This document shows, piece by piece, positions 44,219 through 52,396 of a stretch of DNA of 64,000 nucleotides (the stretch's first letter is position 1; the number at the start of each line of letters is the position of its first letter). The translations under genes were made by a program, and so were the position numbers. The notes below the pieces were generated by a model. That model worked only from the letters and a program-made list of their open reading frames with translations. It had not been told where the DNA came from and did not search any database. The DNA is from Rhizocola hellebori (lineage in GTDB: Bacteria; Actinomycetota; Actinomycetes; Mycobacteriales; Micromonosporaceae). Location of the stretch: positions 1 through 64,000 of the forward strand of contig NZ_BONY01000018.1 of NCBI RefSeq assembly GCF_016862955.1, written 5' to 3'.

Positions 44219-44968
44219 GTGGAGCGGGCTGACCTTCTAAGGAACCTGGTGACTCACGGCACCAATACAGATCCGAGTCGATGTGTCGAACTAGCGGGCG
44301 CGCTCGGTATGCTCGCCTCGGACCTGTTGGTGATCGCTGGGCATCCGGTGCCCGCAGAACTCCGTCCGCCGGAGCGCGACCTGCGAGTGGTGCGAGAGTT
44401 CACCTACCGCGTTACCTTCTGCGATCACTCGCAGATGGCGGCGCTGAAGGCATTCATTCACACGTTGCCGGCCGCGGTGCCACACGTGGCCATGCTTGCG
44501 GAACCACTCGGCATGAGAGGTCTGCATCCAGACGCCAGCAGGTTCGCGACAATTCTCAGAGGTTTGTTGCACAACAGGGGTTTGGGGCCAAGGGAGCTTC
44601 CGTTTGTCGTGCTGTCGGTGAGCACCATTATGGGAAGGCTGGTGCGCGACCGGCAGAATGAACATCGATGGCCCACGCTGAGCAAGTTAGCCGGGCCTTT
44701 GGGTTGGAAGTTCCAGGACCTGATCGTCGTCGCGGGCGAGCCGCTAACGGACCGCCCACGATGGGAGATGCACTGCCACCACGTCGGTCAAATCTATGTG
44801 GCAGCAATCCCACTCACCACGGAGCAGCTCATCGCGGCGATCAAGGAGGCGGATCGGCTGAGCGGGCGTCCGGATCAGGGCGCTTGGCGACCGGCGTCGG
44901 AAGGGTTTGCCGCCGAGTGCCCAGACCTGACATCACCCGACCCGCTCCAACCACAGTTCTTCCGGTGA
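44219..44968 (+). CDS. Hypothetical regulator-like helical protein
   Basis: 249 residues from GTG 44219; no strong ribosome site. Repeated helix-turn motifs (RCVELAGALGMLASDLLVIA and LSKLAGPLGWKFQDLIVVAG) each carry the A-G-LGM-x-D-L pattern of an HTH-like segment, so the protein looks like an internally duplicated XRE-type module. The C-terminus (HHVGQIYVAAIPLTTEQLIA, EADRLSGRPDQGAWRPASEG) is conserved in my memory of Streptomyces and Frankia proteins without assigned function. It might bind DNA; this is inference. Confidence 0.65.
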   Translation: MERADLLRNLVTHGTNTDPSRCVELAGALGMLASDLLVIAGHPVPAELRPPERDLRVVREFTYRVTFCDHSQMAALKAFIHTLPAAVPHVAMLAEPLGMRGLHPDASRFATILRGLLHNRGLGPRELPFVVLSVSTIMGRLVRDRQNEHRWPTLSKLAGPLGWKFQDLIVVAGEPLTDRPRWEMHCHHVGQIYVAAIPLTTEQLIAAIKEADRLSGRPDQGAWRPASEGFAAECPDLTSPDPLQPQFFR

Positions 44969-45250
44969 CCCACATGCGAAATCGAGTGGGTAAGCCGTGC
45001 GCAAACGTCCAGACGGGACGGACACGAATGGTAGTAAGACCATAGAAGACCCTGAGCGGCGTTCCACCGCAAAGGTACCGAGCAATGGAACGCCGCAAAT
45101 GACCAGCAGTTAGACCAACGGGATCAAGGCCGACAGGATCGGCGCCGATTGTTATGCATTGGTTTGTATTCAATCTTCGGACACAAACGCGATCGCGGGT
45201 GCTGCCGTAGTTGTCTCATCGCCCAATCCCGCCTATCCGAAGAACAAGCT
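44969..45250. other. Convergent intergenic DNA, no gene supported
   Basis: No RNA gene or hairpin recognised between the helical protein and the DUF6210 gene. Confidence 0.35.
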
Positions 45251-45685
45251 CTAGTCGGAATTCGCGAACACGAGCGCCCCTACTTGTTCGCCTGCCCGGA
45301 TCGGTATCCACCCCTCCGTGAGCCTCTGCACGTTGGTGCTGTCCAGAGCTAAGGGGATTCTTGAGTCGCCGCCTCCACTTTCCTCAACGAAATAGAACAC
45401 CTCGTCGCGAACCATGGCTGCCAGCTGAGCAAGATCTGTTTCACTCCAGTCGGCGGCTCCTATTGGAGGTCGGCCCTTGAATTTTGCGAAGAACTCGATA
45501 AATGACTGAGCTCGACCGACATTCACAAGGTATCCCTCGAGTTCCTGGTACAGACAGGTCAAACCACCGCATTGATTGCCGTATAGCACGCCCGTTGGAG
45601 CGGCCACGATCAATCCAAGTACCTCTGGAACAGCATCCTGCGGGTTGAAGTCGACATGAATGGTCGTCTCCTCGTTGTTTGACAT
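45251..45685 (-). CDS. DUF6210-family protein
   Basis: 144 residues from ATG 45685, with AAGGA six bases upstream. The pattern fits DUF6210 as I recall it: LGLIVAAPTGVLYGNQCGGL, then QELEGYLVNVG, a W..T.L..L..MV segment (DWSETDLAQLAAMVRDEVFY), IPLALDSTNVQRLTEGWIPI and a C-terminal GALVFANSD. These small proteins usually lie in polymorphic-toxin neighbourhoods and may be immunity proteins. The region around has no toxin. Confidence 0.7.
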   Translation of the reverse strand: MSNNEETTIHVDFNPQDAVPEVLGLIVAAPTGVLYGNQCGGLTCLYQELEGYLVNVGRAQSFIEFFAKFKGRPPIGAADWSETDLAQLAAMVRDEVFYFVEESGGGDSRIPLALDSTNVQRLTEGWIPIRAGEQVGALVFANSD

Positions 45686-45916
45686 TTGTGTCCTTGCGGA
45701 TTGGCGGAAGAGCATCTCGTCATTTCAGGGTCGGCTGTACATCTGATGTTAGACCTCAGTATTTCTGTGGGGCTTGCCCGATAGCTATGAGCAGGTTGAA
45801 CAGTTTGGCCAAGGTCCAGCAGGCCAGCCACCGTAAGTGCTCATTGGAAAGCTGCCACTTCAACAAGCCGTTTGCGAAAGCAGGCAAGACCGAAGGTGAG
45901 CAGAAGCGAGTTGACG

Positions 45917-48691
45917 TCAGAGAACGGCCACGGCACGGCTGATGGCTGCGAGCAGGACAGCATCGTTGAGCGGTTCGTTCACTGCCACCATTGAGGCGAC
46001 GATCATGGTTTGCCCGGTGCGTACCAGGACGCTGATGTGCCTGGCGCGAGTGTCGACGCCGCCTGATGTTGAGGTGAGCGTCAGGTCCGCGCGCCACGAC
46101 TTGTCGCCGATACCGGGCGCGGTCCCTTTCTGTGCGGTGATATCGACTTCGAAGCCAGAGCTGGTAGTCACGCGAAACCTCGGGCAGTCCGCTACGGCTA
46201 CGTCGGCCTGGGTGAAGGGTGAGTCGTCAAGGGGTGATCGGAAGGTCTTGATGGTGATATCGAAAGTGGACAGGGCAAGCTTGCCGTTGTTGGTGTAGGC
46301 GGCGGTAGCCATGTCATGCGGCCGAGCATCGAGCGCCTTGCCGTAGGCTTCGTCGTACAGTGGCTGGCAGGCGGGATTATCCAATGTGGAGGGCGAGGAT
46401 TCGCTTGGCGGCTTGGGAATCCAGCTCGGTGGGAGCCCACTGATCGCAGTCTGGAGCGCCTTGTGCGGGTCACCGGGTGCGGCAGGCGCGGATGCAGTAG
46501 GAGCCGGCGGGGCGCTGGCCGGCGGCGCTGTGGCGTGGGTTGCGCCGACGCCCAGCGTGAAAGCAGCAAGAACGCCTGCCATGACTGCGATTCGCGGGGC
46601 TAGGCGCAGGCGTGTGGTCGCGGCGGTGAGTGCCTGAAGCAGCAGTGCGGCTATCGCTCCCTGAATCAGGATGTGCCGCAGCAGGAACCAGGTGAAGCCC
46701 CAGTCTGCGCTCAGAGCACAGGCGCTGCTTCCTAGCTGAATGGCGGTCACACAACCGCCGAGTAGTTGCGAGCCGAGAATGGCTGCGGTGCAGGCGATCC
46801 CGGAGAGGAAGGCGGCGAGCTGTCCTTGCGCCAGGCCCGTGGTGGCGGCTGCGGCCACCGCCATCGCCACAACCGCAGCCGCGATCACGGAGAAGCTGTA
46901 GTAGACGGCGAAGCCTTCGGTCGCTGCCAGACCGGCGGCATGCATGTGCAGTGCGGCCCGGTAAGCAAGCAGAACGGCAGTGAAGGTTGCGGCCGCGAAC
47001 AGTCCGGTGCGGGCGGCCGGCCACACGGTGGCCGTGCGCGCGGCCAACGGATAGAGCCAGGCGAGGATCAACACCGGAATCGCCAGCGGAAGCGCCATGA
47101 ACAGCGTCAATGGCGGGTAGGTCAGCGATAGCGCGCTCCACAGTGGGCCGGTCCAGATCTGCTCGCCCGGCCCGGCGACGACGTGATAGGTACGGCCGAT
47201 GAGGAACGGTACGGTGTGGGAGTCGAACCAGATGCGAAACCAGGCAGCAAGGGGAATGGCGGTGACCGTCGCCCCGGTCAGCCATGCGGCCCGGGTGCTG
47301 GGGCTCCGCAGTCGAGGCAGCCAGGCCTGCGCCCCCGCGGAGCTGATCGCGGCCTGCCAGGCGATTGCTAAGACGAGCACTACGGCCGCTACGAGCGCAG
47401 AGGTCAGGCTGAACGCTCCGATGGCGACGCTGCCGGGCAAGGGGAGCTGGTTGGCTGCCGGTGCAGAGCCGAAAACTCCCCAGCTGCTGGTGCTGTTGCT
47501 GATGGTGAGCTGGTCGCCGATGAGCAGGCCCCCGCCCAGCGCCAATGCCGCCGGCATCACCGCCGCCCGGGCACTGGAGATCTCGGCTCGCCAGGCCACC
47601 GCGGTGAGCATCGCCGCGATTAGCAAGGCCGCGAGTGAAGCGGTGACGTGCGAGGCGAGCGTGCCCAGGCCGGTCCAGGCGAAGAAGTTCAGTGCGCCCA
47701 CCGCGATCATCGTCGTGATGCCGGTTTCGACCAGTTCGGCGGGGCGAGGGCGCAGCAGCAGGAGCGGTTCCCGCAGAATGCCGAGGCGAGCCTGAGGATC
47801 AGGATGCACCCCAAGCCTTCTGCGCCAGCCTATCGCCGGCTTCATCCGAGCTAAAGCGGCCCGCAGCCCTTCGCCGGCACCGGCTTTGGCTGCGCGTGCG
47901 TCAGCGTAAAGCTCCCTGCTGCGCAGCACGGCGTTACGTGCCAGGTAGACCACGACCGCCAGGGCGGCGAGCCGTAGACCCGGGTCGAGCAGCGATTGCA
48001 GATAGTTACGGCCGGGCGCAGGATAGAGGGTCACGATAAGGATCGGGACCATGGCCACGGCGAAGAATGCCCGCCACAGAGCCATGGTGGCATAGGCCAT
48101 ATCGACGTCCCGGTTACGCAGATGCGCCAGCTCATGCAGCACGACCGCGCGAAAGACCGCCGGCTGCGTCATCCGCAGCGGAATGAGGCCGGCGTTGAGG
48201 CGCACGAAATGCCGGCGCAGGTGCCCGAAGGCGAGCCCGCCCGGGCTTCCCGCCGCTGGGTCGAGCAGGAACTCAGGTGCGGTCCTGAGCCCGGCTTCGG
48301 CCGACAGGTCGCGCAACGCCGCAGTCAGCGCACTGAAGCGCGGCCCGTCAATGGGCACCAATCGCGACCGACGGCGAATCCACCATGGCGTCAGCAGATA
48401 CAGTGCCGCAGCCGTCAAGGCCAGCAACGCAAGCCCGACCAGCACCCACCGCGCCTGGTCACGTCGCACGCCCGCCACGCACTCGGCGACTAGCCGTCCT
48501 CGCTCGACGCTGTAGGGGTCGTTTTCCGATACCCTGCCACAGCCTTCGAAGGCGACAGCGGTCGCCGATGCTTTGGCGGGCACGCTGACATAAAGGATGC
48601 CGAACACGTACGTGCTTGTGCCCACGACCGCCGCGACCAGCGACGCGAACCTCAGTGTCGTTCCCGAAACGACATCGAACACGCCGCGCAT
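45917..48691 (-). CDS. Large membrane M48-family metallopeptidase
   Basis: 924 residues from ATG 48691, two bases after the stop of the upstream gene. An N-terminal helix and a helix near residues 80-105 are followed by the M48 zinc site: VVLHELAHLRNRDVD (His186, Glu187, His190) with a downstream RSRELYADARAA (Glu260). Then come about 14 further hydrophobic segments to residue 740 (LASLAALLIAAMLTAVAW and others), a Pro/Ala-rich linker, and a C-terminal extracellular domain of about 200 residues (VAVADCPRFRVTTSSGFEVD). Most M48 enzymes (HtpX, Ste24) have four to seven helices, so this one is unusual in size and in its outer domain. It follows a small gene with which it is likely coexpressed. 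Confidence 0.8.
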   Translation of the reverse strand: MRGVFDVVSGTTLRFASLVAAVVGTSTYVFGILYVSVPAKASATAVAFEGCGRVSENDPYSVERGRLVAECVAGVRRDQARWVLVGLALLALTAAALYLLTPWWIRRRSRLVPIDGPRFSALTAALRDLSAEAGLRTAPEFLLDPAAGSPGGLAFGHLRRHFVRLNAGLIPLRMTQPAVFRAVVLHELAHLRNRDVDMAYATMALWRAFFAVAMVPILIVTLYPAPGRNYLQSLLDPGLRLAALAVVVYLARNAVLRSRELYADARAAKAGAGEGLRAALARMKPAIGWRRRLGVHPDPQARLGILREPLLLLRPRPAELVETGITTMIAVGALNFFAWTGLGTLASHVTASLAALLIAAMLTAVAWRAEISSARAAVMPAALALGGGLLIGDQLTISNSTSSWGVFGSAPAANQLPLPGSVAIGAFSLTSALVAAVVLVLAIAWQAAISSAGAQAWLPRLRSPSTRAAWLTGATVTAIPLAAWFRIWFDSHTVPFLIGRTYHVVAGPGEQIWTGPLWSALSLTYPPLTLFMALPLAIPVLILAWLYPLAARTATVWPAARTGLFAAATFTAVLLAYRAALHMHAAGLAATEGFAVYYSFSVIAAAVVAMAVAAAATTGLAQGQLAAFLSGIACTAAILGSQLLGGCVTAIQLGSSACALSADWGFTWFLLRHILIQGAIAALLLQALTAATTRLRLAPRIAVMAGVLAAFTLGVGATHATAPPASAPPAPTASAPAAPGDPHKALQTAISGLPPSWIPKPPSESSPSTLDNPACQPLYDEAYGKALDARPHDMATAAYTNNGKLALSTFDITIKTFRSPLDDSPFTQADVAVADCPRFRVTTSSGFEVDITAQKGTAPGIGDKSWRADLTLTSTSGGVDTRARHISVLVRTGQTMIVASMVAVNEPLNDAVLLAAISRAVAVL

Positions 48692-48693
48692 GA

Positions 48694-49143
48694 CTAGCCG
48701 TTGCGGCTCAGGGCGCCCAGCACACCATCGGCTACCAGGGCCGACCGTTCGTCGTCGACTCCAGCCTGACCGCACTTGCTGAGCACGATCTGTCTGACGT
48801 GTGCCAGCTGCCCGGCGCTCAGCTCTTCGGGCTGTTGCGCCCTGTTTCGCCGGAACAGCCCTCGGAACCCGGTCTCGGCAAGATACTTCACCACCTCGGC
48901 TGCCGCCGCCAGCACGACCGGCGTCAACAGGGCCGCCGCGGCTTCCACCCCGAAGCCGAGCATCTCGTCGCGTTCCTTCGGATCGCCGGTGAAACGCCCC
49001 GGATCACGCCGGTAAGCATCGCTGATGACACCAAAGAGCTCCTGCTCCTCGGGTACGACATCAGTAATGATCAGCTCGGCCAAACTTTCCGCAGCAGCGG
49101 TGTCCTCCCCATCCACGAGTACAGTTATACAGGTATATGCCAC
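48694..49143 (-). CDS. Small partner protein of the M48 peptidase, unknown
   Basis: Up to 149 residues (GTG 49143; GTG 49116 is also possible, no clear ribosome site). It has a hydrophobic central helix (AAAALLTPVVLAAAAEVVKY) between acidic and basic segments, RFTGDPKERDEMLGFG and GQLAHVRQIVLSKCGQAGVD. It ends two bases before the peptidase start. No family was recognised. Its constant pairing with such a peptidase is not known to me; a regulator or substrate is a guess. Confidence 0.6.
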   Translation of the reverse strand: MAYTCITVLVDGEDTAAAESLAELIITDVVPEEQELFGVISDAYRRDPGRFTGDPKERDEMLGFGVEAAAALLTPVVLAAAAEVVKYLAETGFRGLFRRNRAQQPEELSAGQLAHVRQIVLSKCGQAGVDDERSALVADGVLGALSRNG

Positions 49144-49560
49144 ACAGCGGGCAACGGCGAAGCAAGCGCACGCTGTCCAATCACGAATTCCAGTGGACTT
49201 TTCGCTGCCTGCTGCCAGTCACGCTGACCCCGCGAACGCACGGAATCAACAGGGCCGGAAGGAAATGCCAGGTGCGCTGTCGCGGCAGCAGCCTGTGCGC
49301 CGCGTGACGCCAGCTCGGTGGGCTGGACGACGACGCTCGTGTCGATGTTGCGCCGGCCGGTGTACCAGCCCGGCGCTGCCACTTCGGCGCCGCGATCATC
49401 CAGGGGCTGCCCAATAGAGGACCCATCGAACAACGCTGGTGCTCTTAAGGTCCTTGTGCTGGGCCTGATCCGTCGTAGTGTCCACAGCGAACCGGGCCCG
49501 CCATGCGCCAAATGCACTCTTCTGCGCCGATCGGGCTGAAGAGGCAGGCTTGGCGCTGTG
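49144..49560. other. Stretch without a supported gene
   Basis: A minus-strand frame (PGWYTGRRNIDTSVVVQPTE) is faintly protein-like but has no start or family. Probably degraded DNA. Confidence 0.35.
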
Positions 49561-49896
49561 TCAACCCGAACGACGTGGCGAGATGGTTGCATGCAGTCGA
49601 GAGTCGACCGGCCACTGGGCTGGCCGCCACGCTGGCCGGCGGCGCGTGGCGCGCAGTGTGTTCAAGCACCTGTTTGTCGCGATGCGGTAGAGCCAGGTCC
49701 GGATTGACGCGCGCGTTCACCGAAGCCGTCGAGGCCCTGCCATGCCGCCAGCGGCGTCCTGGATCGAGCCCAGCATGCGGTAACAGTGCGCGCGCAGCGG
49801 TTCGGTCAGCGCTCGAAACGCGCCGCCATCACCGTCACGGGCTCGTGAAAGCAGGTCAGGAGTTACGACGGCGTCCCTTCGAATGTCTGAGTCCAT
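49561..49896 (-). pseudogene. ECF sigma factor relic (region 2 only)
   Basis: From ATG 49896 the minus strand reads PDLLSRARDGDGGAFRALTE then HCYRMLGSIQDA, the standard opening of the SnoaL-type ECF family. About eight residues (the EDALQDT segment) are missing, and frameshifts put the following pieces, AWQGLDGFGERAR and SIRTWLYRIATNRCLNTLRA, in other frames. The reading ends at 49561 and no region 4 remains. It is divergent from the exporter at 50029. Confidence 0.65.
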
Positions 49897-50028
49897 TGCT
49901 GTATTGACACCACCAGAGCCTCAGATTGAGCGGGTCTGCGGTGCCCACTCTGCGCGACCGTTGGTGTCAACACCACTGCTGACGCCGTACCGATGACCGG
50001 GACGGCTGGACAACAGAGTGGAGCCGTT

Positions 50029-51939
50029 ATGCCCATGAGGCGCAAAGGCGCCGTACTCGCACTGCTGTGCGTGGCGCAGTTCATGGTGGTACTGGACATC
50101 GCGATTGTGAACGTCGCGTTGCCCTCGATTGAGCAAGACATCGGTGTAGGACCAAAGGCGCTCCAGTGGATCGTCATCGCTTATGGCCTCACGCTCGGCG
50201 GTTTTCTTCTCCTCGGTGGCCGGCTGGCCGATCTGCTCGGCCGGCGGCGGGTACTGATCACGGGGCTGCTGCTCTTTTCGGTCGCGTCACTCGTCGCGGG
50301 CCTTTCCGGATCCGCGGGCCAGCTCATCGCCGCTCGCGCGGTGCAGGGCTTCGGTGCGGCGCTGATCCCACCTGCGGCACTGTCCATTCTCGCGGTGACA
50401 TTTTCGGCGCACGCCGAACGCGCGCGTGCCATCGGGCTGTATGGCGCGACTGCAGGTGTGTCAGCGTCGGTTGGCGTCGTCTCGAGCGGTTTGCTGACTG
50501 ATGGACCAGGCTGGCGCTGGATCTTCTTCATTAATGTTCCAATCGGTGTCGCGCTCGTGGCAGCAGCCGCCTCGCTTCTCATGGCGGAGCCACGTCGCGT
50601 CGGCACTCGCCGATCTGACCACGGCGGTGGGTTCGACATTGCCGGAGCGGTCACTGGGACGGCGGGCCTCCTGCTTCTCCTCTATGGGGTTAATCGTGGG
50701 GCCGACCTCGGATGGTCCTCAGCTCAGACACTCGGGCTGCTCGCCGGGGCGGTGCTGCTTCTCGTGGCATTTGTCGCCATCGAACGCCGCTCACAAGCGC
50801 CACTCATCCCCAACGTCGCGGTGGGTAACCGGACCCTGGTGGCGGCGAACGCCTCCGCCTTCTTCACGTTTGCGGCGTTCTTCGCCTTCATCTTCCTCGG
50901 TTCGCTGCTGATGCAGCAGATCCTTGGCTACTCGGCGGTGCGTACCGGCGAGGCGTGGCTGGCCACGACCGCGACATCGTTCGTGGCTGCCGCGGTGACG
51001 GGCAGCCAGCTCGTCACCCGTCTCGGCGTGCGGCGTCTACTTATCGCCGGCCAAACCTTGCTCGCCGTGGCGGTCGTGCTCCTCACCCGCATACCGGCTG
51101 ACGCGGACTACCTGACCGACCTGCTGCCGGCGCTGGTGCTCGCCGGTATCGCGGGCGGGATCGCCGCCCCGGCGGCACAGATCGGTGCGTTGTCCGGGGT
51201 TCGGCCAACCATGAGCGGCCTGGCTTCCGGGCTTGTGGAGACGGCACGGGAGATCGGCGGAGCCGTCGGTGTCGCGGCCGTGGCCAACGTCTTGGTGTCT
51301 GGTACCGGCCTGGATGCGTTTCACCAGGCTTTTTGGGTCGTCTTCTTCATCGCCGCTGCTGGAGCAGTGGCAGCAGGTGCAACTTTTCCACGACAGAACA
51401 AGGAGGATCTTATGACCACATCCGAAGCATCAGACAACTCAACGGCCGGCTTCACCGTGGCCTTCACGGTCACCCAGACGCCGGCTGAGGTGTATACGGC
51501 TGTTGTCGATCCCCGTGCATGGTGGTCGCGCGGGATCGAGGGCTCCGCCTCCAAGGCCGGAGACGAGTTCGACTATCGCTACCTCGATGTCCACCGGTGC
51601 CGTATCCGGATTGCCGAGGCTGTTCCTGGCCAGCGGGTGACCTGGCATGTGGTCGACAACAGCTTCAGCTTTGTCGAGGACGACTCCGAGTGGGTAGGCA
51701 CCGACGCGACGTTCGACATCTTCGCGGATGCTGACGGCACCAGGCTCGTCTTCACTCACCATGGGCTGGTACCAGAGTTGGCGTGCTACGACGCGTGCAG
51801 CAAAGGCTGGGCCCACTACATCGGGGAAAGCCTGCGCGGCCTGATCGTCACTGGCACTGGGCAGCCAAACGACGAAGACACCGCCTATACCGATTTCGAA
51901 CGTCAACTGCGAGTGAGCCTGCCACCAGCGACCTCCTAA
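50029..51939 (+). CDS. MFS drug exporter fused in frame to a C-terminal SRPBCC domain
   Basis: 636 residues from ATG 50029 (GGAG upstream). Residues 1-460 form a DHA2-type 14-helix exporter: VVLDIAIVNVALPSI, GRLADLLGRRRVLITG, and GATAGVSASVGVVSSGLLT. The rest (from ATG 51412 in frame) is an SRPBCC/AHSA1-like soluble domain: TPAEVYTAVVDPRAWWSRGI, DVHRCRIRIAEAVPGQRVTW, LVFTHHGLVPELACYDACSK and GWAHYIGESLRGLI. An ideal Shine-Dalgarno (AAGGAGG, 51400-51406) sits before ATG 51412, so a separate SRPBCC protein can also be made. The two were most likely neighbouring genes whose stop codon was lost. The domain binds hydrophobic ligands in other proteins. Confidence 0.85.
   Translation: MPMRRKGAVLALLCVAQFMVVLDIAIVNVALPSIEQDIGVGPKALQWIVIAYGLTLGGFLLLGGRLADLLGRRRVLITGLLLFSVASLVAGLSGSAGQLIAARAVQGFGAALIPPAALSILAVTFSAHAERARAIGLYGATAGVSASVGVVSSGLLTDGPGWRWIFFINVPIGVALVAAAASLLMAEPRRVGTRRSDHGGGFDIAGAVTGTAGLLLLLYGVNRGADLGWSSAQTLGLLAGAVLLLVAFVAIERRSQAPLIPNVAVGNRTLVAANASAFFTFAAFFAFIFLGSLLMQQILGYSAVRTGEAWLATTATSFVAAAVTGSQLVTRLGVRRLLIAGQTLLAVAVVLLTRIPADADYLTDLLPALVLAGIAGGIAAPAAQIGALSGVRPTMSGLASGLVETAREIGGAVGVAAVANVLVSGTGLDAFHQAFWVVFFIAAAGAVAAGATFPRQNKEDLMTTSEASDNSTAGFTVAFTVTQTPAEVYTAVVDPRAWWSRGIEGSASKAGDEFDYRYLDVHRCRIRIAEAVPGQRVTWHVVDNSFSFVEDDSEWVGTDATFDIFADADGTRLVFTHHGLVPELACYDACSKGWAHYIGESLRGLIVTGTGQPNDEDTAYTDFERQLRVSLPPATS
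51400..51406 (+). promoter_or_regulatory. Internal ribosome binding site before the SRPBCC part
   Basis: AAGGAGG with a 5-base spacer to the in-frame ATG at 51412. It would let the SRPBCC domain be translated on its own in addition to the fusion. Confidence 0.7.
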
Positions 51940-51954
51940 CCAGCTGATCAAATT

Positions 51955-51984
51955 CGGTCCCGTCGGCAAAGGCCGGCGGGACCG
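51955..51984. terminator. Bidirectional terminator between convergent units
   Basis: A 13-bp stem (51955-51967 with 51972-51984; one G-T wobble) and an AAAG loop, 16 bases after the MFS-SRPBCC stop and 20 bases before the end of the sigma relic. Confidence 0.65.
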
Positions 51985-52003
51985 ATGCGACCCGCACCAA
52001 GCC

Positions 52004-52371
52004 CTATCGGCAAGGCAGTGTTTGAGGTCGCCCGAAACGTGCCATCAGGTGGCTGTCGAAGCGAGTCACGGCGCTGATCTGGCCGTCGGCCAAGGGAGCA
52101 CGATAAAGCCGCGGGCCTGAAAGCCTTGGGCCTGCCGGGCTTTGTCCCTCTGGCGGTAGATGCCGAAGGTGCGAACCGAGGACCGGCTCTCGAATGCGGC
52201 GAGGCCCTGCCATGCGGCCAGCATGGTGTCTTGCAGTGCGTCCTCGGCGTCCTGCAGCGCCCCGAGCATCCGATAGCAATGCACCTGCAACTCATTGCGG
52301 TGCGGTTCGGTCAGCGCCCGGAACGCATCGCCTTCCCCGGCGCGTGTTCGTGTGATCAGGTCGGTATTCAC
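52004..52371 (-). pseudogene. ECF sigma factor relic, head joined to tail by internal deletion
   Basis: From GTG 52371 it reads LITRTRAGEGDAFRALTEPH, NELQVHCYRMLGALQDAEDA and LQDTMLAAWQGLAAFESRSS, VRT, a good region 2. About 60 residues in, the frame fails and the next reading, in another frame, is the far C-terminus of the same family: YRAPLADGQISAVTRFDSHL, MARFGRPQTLP, ending at 52004. Region 4 and most of the SnoaL-like domain are missing. It starts 25 bases after the stop of the MFS gene, as in the intact pair at 28348-31109. Confidence 0.7.
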
Positions 52372-52396
52372 TGTGCACCATCACTTCCAGGGCCAC

